A stretch of 29,245 nt of DNA from JBEKCB01 sp052139675 (GTDB lineage Bacteria > Planctomycetota > Brocadiia > CAIUPP01): positions 1-29,245 of the forward strand of contig JBKQWE010000054.1 of assembly GCA_052139675.1 (NCBI GenBank), in the 5' to 3' direction. The first letter of the stretch is position 1. Each line of letters begins with the position of its first letter. This document shows positions 22,952 to 29,245 of this stretch, piece by piece. A model generated the notes under the pieces. That model was not told where the DNA came from. It searched no databases and saw only the letters and a program-made list of their open reading frames with translations. The position numbers were made by a program, and so were the translations under genes.

Positions 22952-23644
22952 GAAAAGTCGCTCCCAATGAAGAGAGAAGTTCTGACCACGGCTGCGTCCG
23001 TTGATGTGAACTATCTCCTCCGTGAAGGAGCCGATCGGCAAGAACGAATCGCACACCGAGCGCCAATACTCGTAATGGATGCCGCGTTCGCAAACGAACT
23101 CCAACAGATTCACCCCTAACGCTTTTAATTGAGACGACAATTCGCCAGCGGACAACATGTCCTGATCACTGGCATGCTTCAATGAGTACGTGGACGGGTC
23201 TGGGTTCGGATGATTATGGAAGACCAAAACGGAGCTGCAAGAATCATTTACCGACGCAGTCCGAATAATGAGCATGCTGATTCCACAATGGACCTGAGAA
23301 CAATCCGGGCCTTTGTTTATCCACGCCAGCTCGACAGATTGGTTACGTTCAAAAGCAAGGATGATCCATTCGTGCTTCTTGTATTTTAATAATCCCGCTG
23401 CAACCGCGGGAAACTCTCCCAATGGCTCTGAAGTAATTGTGAACCCGCCTTCTGCGGGCATGCGCTTTTTAAACTCCGCGTTGACCACGTACTCTCTTTT
23501 GTCGAAAGCGTAATAGGAGTTGATAGTCTTTGTTCTCCTCCTGCCTGCCAAAGCAAGGACTTCGTCTTCCCTTAGCGGCCGCAAGTGTAGTAGAAAGAAA
23601 AGTGCTAAACCTGTGACTATTCCAAGAACGAATATCAATGCCAA
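22946..23644 (-). CDS. Membrane-anchored JAB/RadC-like putative metalloprotein
   Basis: 232 residues. The frame begins with TTG at 23644, preceded by AGGAA with good spacing; no ATG is available nearby. Residues 2-20 are one hydrophobic helix. The C-terminal half looks like the JAB/MPN domain of RadC: HEWIILAFERNQSVELAWINKG aligns in pattern with the RadC strand carrying the catalytic Glu (here E92). The metal ligands are H143 and H145 in VFHNHPNPDPS, with S159/D162 downstream, and LKALGVNLLEFVCERG matches the LG-LLDH-G segment. The spacing between HxH and the Ser/Asp pair is about six residues longer than in canonical JAMM motifs. Local GC is about 50%, far below the neighbours, suggesting transfer. 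Function is unknown; isopeptidase or peptidase activity is inference. Confidence 0.68.
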   Translation of the reverse strand: MALIFVLGIVTGLALFFLLHLRPLREDEVLALAGRRRTKTINSYYAFDKREYVVNAEFKKRMPAEGGFTITSEPLGEFPAVAAGLLKYKKHEWIILAFERNQSVELAWINKGPDCSQVHCGISMLIIRTASVNDSCSSVLVFHNHPNPDPSTYSLKHASDQDMLSAGELSSQLKALGVNLLEFVCERGIHYEYWRSVCDSFLPIGSFTEEIVHINGRSRGQNFSLHWERLFG

Positions 23645-23718
23645 GCTATGTTCCTGAGAAGTTCTTCGGGCACATAACCTGAAGCGCCCTGATGTGATAT
23701 TCCCAAACTTGGCCTCGA

Positions 23719-23747
23719 ATTGTATTCTGGCAGGCCATGGTATTCAA
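23719..23747 (-). promoter_or_regulatory. Promoter for the JAB-like gene
   Basis: Minus strand TTGAAT (23747-23742, 4/6), 17 bp, then TACAAT (23724-23719, 5/6). It gives a leader of about 68 nt before the TTG start. The 149-nt gap between this gene and the GH3 gene holds nothing else recognisable. Confidence 0.5.
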
Positions 23748-23793
23748 GCACACCTCGCGATTGCCGCGCCCGACATCGGAAAGACCTAACCAT

Positions 23794-25407
23794 TCATTTC
23801 GTCCCGGCGTTCCGGAGCAGCACTTCGGCGAATTCGCGGTCGTTGCGGAGGCGCGGCGCTTTGTTCTGCGGGCCGAAGCGGCCGATCTCCTTCATCGCGC
23901 GGTAGAACGTCTTCGGCGGCAGCGCCACGACCTCCGGCGGCCGCATGCCCGCGTCGCCCTGCCGGTGCGCGGCGTAGTCCTCGTTCTGCCGGCGCAGCGC
24001 GTCGTCGAGCGCCGCGCCGAACTTTTCCGCATCGGCCGGCGGCTGGATGAATTCCACGAGCCATTGATGCCGTGGTCGCATGTCCATCTGGGCCGGCTTG
24101 CCCGCCGCATCAGAGGCAGGATAGATCGGCGCCACGTGGAAGTCCTGGACCTGCGCGCCGGCGGCCCGGCAGGCGGCGGCCATCGCAATCTCGACGTCCT
24201 CGATGACCAGGTGCTCGCCGAAGGCGCTCAGGAACTGCTGCGTCCGCCCGGTGACGCGCAGGCGGTGCGGGCGCAGCGAGGTGAACCGCACCGTGTCGCC
24301 GACGAGGTAGCTCCACAGCCCGCTGTTCGTGCTGAGCGCGATGGCGTAGTCCACGCCGGTCTCCACGTCGGCGACCGTCCGCCGCGCCGGCCTCCGTCCC
24401 GTCTCCGGGAACGGAGCGGGGCGCGCGCCGCCGATCTCTTCGGCCGGGATGAATTCGTAGAACAGCCCCGAGTCCATCATCAGCAGCAGGTCCTGCGTGC
24501 CGGGCACGTCCTCGACGCCGATGAATCCCTCGGAGGCGGGATAGACTTCGAGCGTGGTCACCGGCTTGCCCGCCCCGGCGGGCTGGCCGAAGAGCGCCTC
24601 GAACGCGGCGCGGTAGGGGCTGAAGTTGACGCCGCCGTGGACGAGGAGCGACAGGTGCGGCCAGACCTCCGCCAGCGTGCGCGCCGGGCGGCCGGCCTGG
24701 CGGCGCAGCTCCAGGACGCGCTCGAAAACGCAGATCAGCCACGAGGGCGTGCCGCCGATGCCGCGCACGTCGGCCGCGGCGGCCTCGCGCGCGACCGCGT
24801 CGAGCTTCCGTTCCCAGTCCGCGATGGCCGCCGTCCGCCGGGTGGGCAGGCGCGCGAAATCGAGGCAGCGGGGCGTCTTGCGCGCCAGGATGCCGCTGAG
24901 GTCGCCGGAGAGTATGCCGTGCGGATGGCGCTTCAGCCCCGTGCTCCCGGCGAGGAACATGAATCGCCCGCAGAAGAGGTCCGTGTCGTGCGTGCGGTGG
25001 AAGTAGAAGTTGAGGATATCGCGCCCGACGCGCATCTGGCTGCGGATGCCTTCATCGGAGAGTGGGATGTATTTGTTCCCCGCGACGCCGCTGGAGGCCG
25101 TGCCGGAGGTGACGGCGAAGTGCCGCGGGCGGCCCGGCCAGGTGACGTCGCGCTCGCCCTCGAACACGCGGTCCCAGTACGGCTTGAAGTCCGCGTAGGT
25201 CCGCAGCGGCACTCGCGCCTGGTAATCCGCGATGGACCGGATGGATTCAAAACGGTGTTCGGCGCCGAAGCGCGTCCGCGCGGCGGCGCGGACCAGGCCG
25301 TCGAGCAGGGCTTTCTGGGTCGGCGCCGGGTCGCGCTGCCATCCTGCCACGGTCCGCATCCGCGGACCGGACAGGCCCAGGAAGACCTTACCGATCACGC
25401 CTCTCAT
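23794..25407 (-). CDS. GH3-family acyl-acid amido synthetase-like protein
   Basis: 537 residues. GH3 enzymes adenylate a carboxylic acid with ATP and join it to an amino acid; the bacterial substrates are mostly unknown. Motif I is TSGTASSGVAGNKYIP (100-115). Motif II is YPASEGFIGVED (289-300), with the conserved Ser and Glu. Motif III contains WSYLVGDTVRF (365-375), followed by RTQQFLSAFGEHL. The C-terminal block KEIGRFGPQNKAPRLRND is also typical. Length is normal for bacterial members. ATG 25407 overlaps the stop of the upstream hydrolase as ATGA, so the two are translationally coupled. An in-frame extension upstream to 26301 is only antisense-type noise in another frame of the hydrolase. 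Confidence 0.9.
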   Translation of the reverse strand: MRGVIGKVFLGLSGPRMRTVAGWQRDPAPTQKALLDGLVRAAARTRFGAEHRFESIRSIADYQARVPLRTYADFKPYWDRVFEGERDVTWPGRPRHFAVTSGTASSGVAGNKYIPLSDEGIRSQMRVGRDILNFYFHRTHDTDLFCGRFMFLAGSTGLKRHPHGILSGDLSGILARKTPRCLDFARLPTRRTAAIADWERKLDAVAREAAAADVRGIGGTPSWLICVFERVLELRRQAGRPARTLAEVWPHLSLLVHGGVNFSPYRAAFEALFGQPAGAGKPVTTLEVYPASEGFIGVEDVPGTQDLLLMMDSGLFYEFIPAEEIGGARPAPFPETGRRPARRTVADVETGVDYAIALSTNSGLWSYLVGDTVRFTSLRPHRLRVTGRTQQFLSAFGEHLVIEDVEIAMAAACRAAGAQVQDFHVAPIYPASDAAGKPAQMDMRPRHQWLVEFIQPPADAEKFGAALDDALRRQNEDYAAHRQGDAGMRPPEVVALPPKTFYRAMKEIGRFGPQNKAPRLRNDREFAEVLLRNAGTK

Positions 25408-26162
25408 ACATATCCGATCTCGGCCAGGAACTCCTCGGCGAGGCGGTTGAGCTCCTCGGGCTGCTCGATGTTCGGCGCGTGGCCGCAGCGGTCGAGCACG
25501 AACATCCGCGCCTGCGGCAGGCGCTGGGCGAAGATCTCGCCGACCTCGACCGGCGTGATCGAGTCCTGCTTTCCCCACACCAGCAGCGTCGGCGCGGTGA
25601 TCGCCGGGAGGCGGTCGTGGAGGTTGAACTCGCGCACCGAGCGCGCCAGCTTCACCAGCCGCAGCTTGTTGCGGTTGTCGCGGAGGATGTCCTGGACCTC
25701 GGTCACGATCTGCTCGGTCGCGTGGCGCGGATCGAAGAAGACCTGCTCGACCTTGCTGCGGATGTATTCGCGCGGCGGGTCCAGCGGCGGGTAGTCGGCC
25801 AGGTTCCGCTCCATCAGCCCCGCCGAGCCGGTCAGCACCAGCCCGGCCACGCGGTGCGGCTGCTCGAGCGCCACGTTCAGGGCGATCTGCCCGCCCATCG
25901 AGTTCCCGAACAGCACCGCCTGCCCCAGGCCCAGCCGGTCCATCTCCGCGCACACCGCCCGCGTCAGGCTGGCCACGGTGTGATAGGGCGCGTCGCGCCG
26001 GTAGAGCTGGAACCCCATCGGCAGCACGCGGTACCGCCCCTGGAAGCGCTCGACCGTCGCGGCCCAGTTGGACACGTCGCCGAAAAAGCCGGGAAAGAGG
26101 ACCAGCGCCCGAGTCGCGGTCGTCTGCCGTGGACCTCGTCCCGAGAGCGTCCGGCTCGGCAT
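25404..26162 (-). CDS. Alpha/beta hydrolase coupled to GH3
   Basis: 252 residues, cytoplasmic (no signal). The oxyanion region is VLFPGFFGD (21-29), the nucleophile elbow is FGNSMGG with S88, the acid is D200 in WGKQDSITP and the base is H228 in RCGHAPNIEQP, so the triad is complete. Its closest general look is to meta-cleavage-product hydrolases and esterases. ATG 26162 is chosen over the upstream in-frame ATG 26180 because GGAGG lies 7 nt before it. Its stop overlaps the GH3 start. A natural guess is that it hydrolyses an ester, thioester or amide connected with the GH3 reaction; this is inference from coupling only. Confidence 0.88.
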   Translation of the reverse strand: MPSRTLSGRGPRQTTATRALVLFPGFFGDVSNWAATVERFQGRYRVLPMGFQLYRRDAPYHTVASLTRAVCAEMDRLGLGQAVLFGNSMGGQIALNVALEQPHRVAGLVLTGSAGLMERNLADYPPLDPPREYIRSKVEQVFFDPRHATEQIVTEVQDILRDNRNKLRLVKLARSVREFNLHDRLPAITAPTLLVWGKQDSITPVEVGEIFAQRLPQARMFVLDRCGHAPNIEQPEELNRLAEEFLAEIGYV

Positions 26163-26234
26163 CGTCACGCCTCCACGCAAGGAACCCGTCGGCCAGGCGA
26201 TGAACCCGTCTTGTCCCCGGTGGAGAAGGCGGAA

Positions 26235-26250
26235 GCCCGCGGCCGCGGGC
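26235..26250. other. 16-bp perfect GC palindrome in the hydrolase leader
   Basis: GCCCGCGGCCGCGGGC is fully self-complementary. It lies in the roughly 100-nt leader of the hydrolase-GH3 transcript, just after the predicted start. It would fold as a 6-bp stem with a four-base loop in RNA, or could bind a dimeric regulator. No T-run follows. Confidence 0.4.
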
Positions 26251-26272
26251 GCCTTTCAACGCATGCGGCTGG

Positions 26273-26301
26273 AGTCTATCGGGAAAAGCGCCGTGTGTCA
26301 A
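26273..26301 (-). promoter_or_regulatory. Promoter for the hydrolase-GH3 operon
   Basis: Minus strand TTGACA (26301-26296, perfect), 17 bp, then TAGACT (26278-26273, 4/6). A 5-bp dyad, GTCAA-TAAC-TTGAC (26297-26310), overlaps the -35 and might be an operator. It sits in a 268-bp divergent region shared with the dehydrogenase gene. Confidence 0.6.
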
Positions 26302-26353
26302 TAACTTGACGCGCTATTAACCGTCGCGCGCCGCAGAATGCCCGCCGGACCGA

Positions 26354-26382
26354 TTGAACCGCGCGCGCCGGGCCGGTATAGT
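26354..26382 (+). promoter_or_regulatory. Promoter for the UDP-glucose dehydrogenase gene
   Basis: TTGAAC (26354-26359, 4/6), 17 bp, then TATAGT (26377-26382, 5/6). Transcription would begin near 26389, leaving about 42 nt before the ATG at 26431. This excludes the longer in-frame start at 26338. Confidence 0.6.
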
Positions 26383-26430
26383 GTTAGCGCGGCCGGTGGA
26401 ATCCCGCGCTTTTTCATCGCCGAGGTGGAC

Positions 26431-27789
26431 ATGAAGAATATCCTGTGCATCGGCGCCGGATACGTCGGCGGCCCGACGATGGCCGTGATCGCCAAGCACT
26501 GCCCCGAGCACCGCGTGGAGATCGTGGACATCAACGCGGAGCGCATCGCGGCCTGGCAGTCCGACCGGCTGCCGATCTTCGAGCCGGGGCTGGCCGAGAC
26601 GATCCAGCTCGTGCGCGGCCGCAACCTCTTCTTCTACACCGATGTCGAGGAGCGCATTGACCGCGCGGACATCGTCTTCGTCAGCGTCAACACGCCGACG
26701 AAGACCTTCGGCCAGGGCGCCGGCCGCGCCGCCGACCTGCAGTACTGGGAACAGACCGCCCGCCTCATCGCCCACCGCAGCACCCGCCCGAAGATCGTCG
26801 TCGAGAAGAGCACCCTGCCGGTGCGCACCGCCGAGGCGATGGAGGCCATCCTCGCCGGCAGCGGCGGCCGCGTCCATTTCGAGGTCGTCTCCAACCCCGA
26901 GTTCCTCGCCGAGGGCAGCGCGCTGAGCGACCTGGAGCATCCCGACCGCGTGCTGATCGGCGCGCACTCGACGCCGACCGGACGCCAGGCCCTGCAGGAG
27001 CTCGTGGACATCTACGCGCACTGGGTCCCGCGCGACCGCATCCTCACCACCGATCTCTGGTCGGGCGAACTGGCCAAGCTGGCGGCCAACGCCATGCTCG
27101 CGCAGCGCGTCAGCTCGATCAACGCCATCGCCGCCCTCTGCGAGCGCACCGGCGCCAACATCGCCGAGGTCAGCCGCGCCGTCGGCATGGACCACCGCAT
27201 CGGCGCCGAGTTCCTCCGCGCCGGACTCGGCTTCGGCGGCTCCTGCTTCCGCAAGGACATCCTGCACCTGGCCTACCTCTGCGAATCCAACGGCCTGCCC
27301 GAGGCGGCGCGCTACTGGGAAGAGGTGCTCCGGATGAATGAATTCCAGAAGGACCGCTTCGTCAAGACGATGGTCCATACGATGTTCAACACGCTGGCGG
27401 GCAAACGCATCGCCATCCTCGGCTTCGCCTTCAAGCCCGGCACGAGCGACACGCGCGATTCGCCGGCGCTGGCGGTCTGCAAGCTGCTGCTCGACGAGCG
27501 CGCCCGGCTGGCCGTCAGCGACCCGCGCGCGCTCGAGAACGCCAAGGAGGACCTGAAAGGCTCCGGCGAATGCAGTTTCACCGCCGACCCCTGCGAGGCC
27601 GCGCGCGGCGCGCACGCCATTGCGCTGCTGACCGCCTGGCCGGAGTACCGCGACCTGGACTTCCGCCGCATCTTCGACGCGATGGAAAAGCCCGCGTTCC
27701 TTTTTGACGCGTGGAATTTCCTCGACCACGCCGCGCTGGCGAAGATCGGCTTCCACGTCTACCGCATCGGCGCGGCTGCGGCGGAGTGA
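26431..27789 (+). CDS. ugd: UDP-glucose 6-dehydrogenase, animal-like type
   Basis: Oxidises UDP-glucose to UDP-glucuronate with two NAD+, supplying uronic acids for surface polysaccharides. The protein is 452 residues from ATG 26431, with GAGG 5 nt upstream. The NAD site is GAGYVGGP (8-15). The VNTPTK (87-92) and GRAADLQYWE (98-107) segments, EKSTLPVRT (125-133) and SNPEFLAEG (154-162) are the conserved blocks. Catalytic C272 lies in GFGGSCFRKDILHL, with K216 and N220 in LAKLAANAM. The NTPTKTFGQGAGRAADLQY segment and FGGSCFRKDI resemble metazoan UGDH more than short bacterial Ugd. The C-terminal AFKPGTSDTRDSPA block is intact. The gene is divergent from the hydrolase operon and convergent with alr. 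Confidence 0.95.
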   Translation: MKNILCIGAGYVGGPTMAVIAKHCPEHRVEIVDINAERIAAWQSDRLPIFEPGLAETIQLVRGRNLFFYTDVEERIDRADIVFVSVNTPTKTFGQGAGRAADLQYWEQTARLIAHRSTRPKIVVEKSTLPVRTAEAMEAILAGSGGRVHFEVVSNPEFLAEGSALSDLEHPDRVLIGAHSTPTGRQALQELVDIYAHWVPRDRILTTDLWSGELAKLAANAMLAQRVSSINAIAALCERTGANIAEVSRAVGMDHRIGAEFLRAGLGFGGSCFRKDILHLAYLCESNGLPEAARYWEEVLRMNEFQKDRFVKTMVHTMFNTLAGKRIAILGFAFKPGTSDTRDSPALAVCKLLLDERARLAVSDPRALENAKEDLKGSGECSFTADPCEAARGAHAIALLTAWPEYRDLDFRRIFDAMEKPAFLFDAWNFLDHAALAKIGFHVYRIGAAAAE

Positions 27790-27815
27790 GAGAAGAAACG
27801 AAGAAGTGCGAGTGA

Positions 27816-27848
27816 TGAATGATGAAGGGCTTTCTTACTCATCATTCA
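27816..27848. terminator. Candidate bidirectional terminator between ugd and alr
   Basis: A perfect 10-bp inverted repeat, TGAATGATGA (27816-27825) and TCATCATTCA (27839-27848), with a 13-nt loop, sits in the 45-bp convergent gap; its right arm lies in the last alr codons. The stem is AT-rich and only short T-stretches are near (CTTTCTT in the loop). It may have arisen as a copy of the alr tail. Confidence 0.4.
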
Positions 27849-28998
27849 CAGCACGGGATTCCAGCCAGACCCTCGGCACGCGCGCGGTGAGCGAGGTCAT
27901 CAGTTCGTAGGGGATCGTGCCGAGCGTCACGGCCGCTTCGACGATGGAGATCTCCGCCGCGCCCTGCCGGCCGTAGAGCACCGTCTCGTTGCCGGTCTGC
28001 GCGCCCGCCACGCCGGTCACGTCCACCAGCACCGTGTCCATGGAGACGCGCCCGACAATCGGCGCGCGCCGGCCGCGGACCAGCGCCTGCCCCTTGTTCG
28101 AGTGCGCGCGGCTGAATCCGTCCGCGTATCCGATCGGCAGCGCCGCGATGCGCGAGGCGCGCGCGGTCCGGAAAGTCCGCCCGTAGCCCAGCGTCGCGCC
28201 GGCGGGGAAGTCGCGGACGAGCACGATCCGCGTCTTGAGCGTCATCGCCTGGCGCAGCTTCGTCGGAGGCGGCACCTGCGCAGCCGGGAACCCGCCGTAG
28301 AGCGCCAGCCCGGGCCGCACCGCGTCGAGATGCGACTCGGGATGCAACAGGATGCCCGCCGAATTCGCCGCGTGCCAGAGCGGCACGCGGATCCCCGCCG
28401 CCGCGACCGCCTCGCGGATTTTCAGGAACGCGCCGATCTGCCGGCGCGTGAACTCCGCGCCGTCGCTCCCGCGGCCCGGCGGCCCGGGCTCGTCCGCCGA
28501 GGGAAAATGCGTCATCGCGCCGACCAGTCGCAGGCCGCGCAGGCCGGCCAGTTCGCAAATCACGTCCAGCGCCCGCTCCAGCGGGAAACCGAACCGGCCC
28601 ATGCCGGTATCGAGCTTGACGTGGACGCCGACCGGCGGCCCGCCACGCTGCCGGGAAGCTTCGTCCAGCCGGCGCGCGAAATCCAGGTCGCTCAGCGCCG
28701 CCTCGAACCCATGCTGGACGATCTCCGGCGCGTCCTCCGGCAGCAGCGCGCCGAGGACGAGGATTTCTCCGGTGATCCCCGCCGCGCGCAGCGCCGCGCC
28801 TTCCTCGACCAGCGCCACGCCGAACCGCTTCACGCCCTCCGCCGCCAGCGTCCGGCTGACCGCGGCCGCGCCATGGCCGTACGCGTCGGCCTTGACCATG
28901 CCGATGATCTCCACCGCCGGCCCGACCAGCGCCCGGATCGCGCGCAGGTTGTCGCGGACGGCGGAGAGATCTATCTCGACGATCGTGGGGCGAGGCAT
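27835..28998 (-). CDS. alr: Alanine racemase
   Basis: PLP enzyme making D-alanine for peptidoglycan. The protein is 387 residues, a normal length. The PLP lysine is K36 in MVKADAYGHG. Other blocks are VHVKLDTGMGRFGF (125-138), the HAANSAG segment (209-215), RPGLALYGG (228-236), and the second catalytic base Y272 in GYGRTF. SMDTVLVDVTG and TIPYELMTSLTARVPR at the C-terminus complete the family pattern. The ATG at 28998 is preceded by GGAA, a weak ribosome site; TAGACT at 29020-29015 is a possible -10 without a clear -35. It is convergent with ugd. Confidence 0.96.
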   Translation of the reverse strand: MPRPTIVEIDLSAVRDNLRAIRALVGPAVEIIGMVKADAYGHGAAAVSRTLAAEGVKRFGVALVEEGAALRAAGITGEILVLGALLPEDAPEIVQHGFEAALSDLDFARRLDEASRQRGGPPVGVHVKLDTGMGRFGFPLERALDVICELAGLRGLRLVGAMTHFPSADEPGPPGRGSDGAEFTRRQIGAFLKIREAVAAAGIRVPLWHAANSAGILLHPESHLDAVRPGLALYGGFPAAQVPPPTKLRQAMTLKTRIVLVRDFPAGATLGYGRTFRTARASRIAALPIGYADGFSRAHSNKGQALVRGRRAPIVGRVSMDTVLVDVTGVAGAQTGNETVLYGRQGAAEISIVEAAVTLGTIPYELMTSLTARVPRVWLESRAVNDE

Positions 28999-29060
28999 AT
29001 GGTTCCAGCGCCCAAGTCTAAGAGTGGAAAAATCCAGCAGTGCTTACTGTTCGTAATCGT

Positions 29061-29129
29061 AATCCTAATCGTAATCGGCCGTTTTCTCCGTCTCTGGACG
29101 AATGTTCGAGTACGATTACGATTAGGATT
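29061..29129. repeat. 17-bp perfect inverted repeat built from CGTAAT-like hexamers
   Basis: Left arm 29061-29077 and right arm 29113-29129 are exact reverse complements (AATCCTAATCGTAATCG) around a 35-nt centre. The left side continues outward as further six-base steps (CGTAATCGTAATCCTAAT...), so it is also a short tandem repeat. The base composition is far more AT-rich than the surrounding genes. No ORF fits it. Confidence 0.75.
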
Positions 29130-29130
29130 C

Positions 29131-29245
29131 ACTACTGTCCGGTTAAACTTCCGGCAGTTTGACACAAAGCGTTAATCGTGAGCGAGTTGCGACAGAAATC
29201 AGTCGTTTTCGATTTCAGCATCGAGCACTCTTTCGGCCATAGTCT
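29131..29245. other. Lower-GC right edge, possible mobile-element terminus
   Basis: After the inverted repeat the sequence changes to ACTACTGTCCGGTTAAACTT, followed by moderate-GC DNA. On the minus strand one frame is open from the window edge to a TAG at about 29135 and ends ...QTAGSLTGQ. On the plus strand a frame from GTG 29178 (SELRQKSVVFD...) is also open to the edge. Neither can be identified. The position next to an inverted repeat suggests an IS end, unproven. Confidence 0.25.

Noticed and set aside
23737..25794. 685-codon plus-strand frame opposite GH3
   Set aside because: Antisense shadow. GH3 on the other strand has all three family motifs.
23794..26301. GH3 as an 835-residue fusion protein
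   Set aside because: The extra N-terminal 298 codons are an out-of-frame reading of the hydrolase gene. ATGA coupling at 25404-25407 marks the true start.
26317..27756. 479-codon minus-strand frame opposite ugd
   Set aside because: Antisense shadow with no domain. The ugd catalytic motifs are unambiguous.
28102..29175. 357-codon plus-strand frame opposite alr running into the right edge
   Set aside because: Shadow of alr followed by chance openness through the hexamer repeat, with no start context or domain.

Overview
This is a GC-rich, gene-dense bacterial chromosomal segment, roughly two thirds G+C by eye. It comes from a cell-walled bacterium with an exported compartment: diaminopimelate epimerase and alanine racemase indicate DAP-type peptidoglycan, and several proteins carry signal peptides or lipoboxes. 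Three features suggest, without proving, a Planctomycetota/PVC-like or neighbouring lineage: an N-terminal zinc ribbon followed by a low-complexity linker and one membrane helix; long beta-propeller repeats ending in VVDGQPGxEYD; and a DsbD-N plus redoxin pair. No rRNA, tRNA, CRISPR array or complete insertion sequence was seen, and no gap without a gene exceeds 300 bases.

Layout. (1) 1-2704, minus: glyS overlaps dapF by ATGA; dapF runs off the left edge. (2) 2896-9287, plus: an orphan solute-binding lipoprotein, an alpha/beta hydrolase lipoprotein, a secreted 12-unit beta-propeller, an exported zinc-ribbon/TPR-like protein and a secreted protein resembling SIS (sugar isomerase) folds. (3) 9298-10828, minus: a two-gene exported thiol-redox unit. 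(4) 11044-15433, plus: a 950-residue zinc-ribbon membrane protein and a polytopic GT-C/YfhO-like protein. (5) 15378-20208, minus: an arsenic operon, arsR - double arsC fusion - acr3 - double thioredoxin-fold lipoprotein - C_GCAxxG_C_C protein - arsM. (6) 20354-22912, plus: a large YfhO-like protein, divergent from arsR. (7) 22946-23644, minus: a lower-GC membrane-anchored JAB/RadC-like gene. (8) 23794-26162, minus: a GH3-family enzyme translationally coupled to an alpha/beta hydrolase. (9) 26431-27789, plus: a UDP-glucose dehydrogenase of the animal-like type. (10) 27835-28998, minus: alanine racemase. The right edge holds a 17-bp inverted repeat and lower-GC DNA that may be the end of a mobile element.

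How the genes work together. The arsenic operon is the clearest system. ArsR represses at an AT-rich dyad lying on a perfect-consensus promoter. The ArsC-ArsC fusion should reduce arsenate, Acr3 should export arsenite and ArsM should methylate it. The two cysteine-rich partners between Acr3 and ArsM are not part of the textbook operon. The operon lies between two GT-C/YfhO-like genes on the other strand and overlaps the tail of one of them, which suggests a cassette insertion. Elsewhere, TTGACA/TATAAT-type promoters can be read in front of most transcription units. They help fix several start codons.
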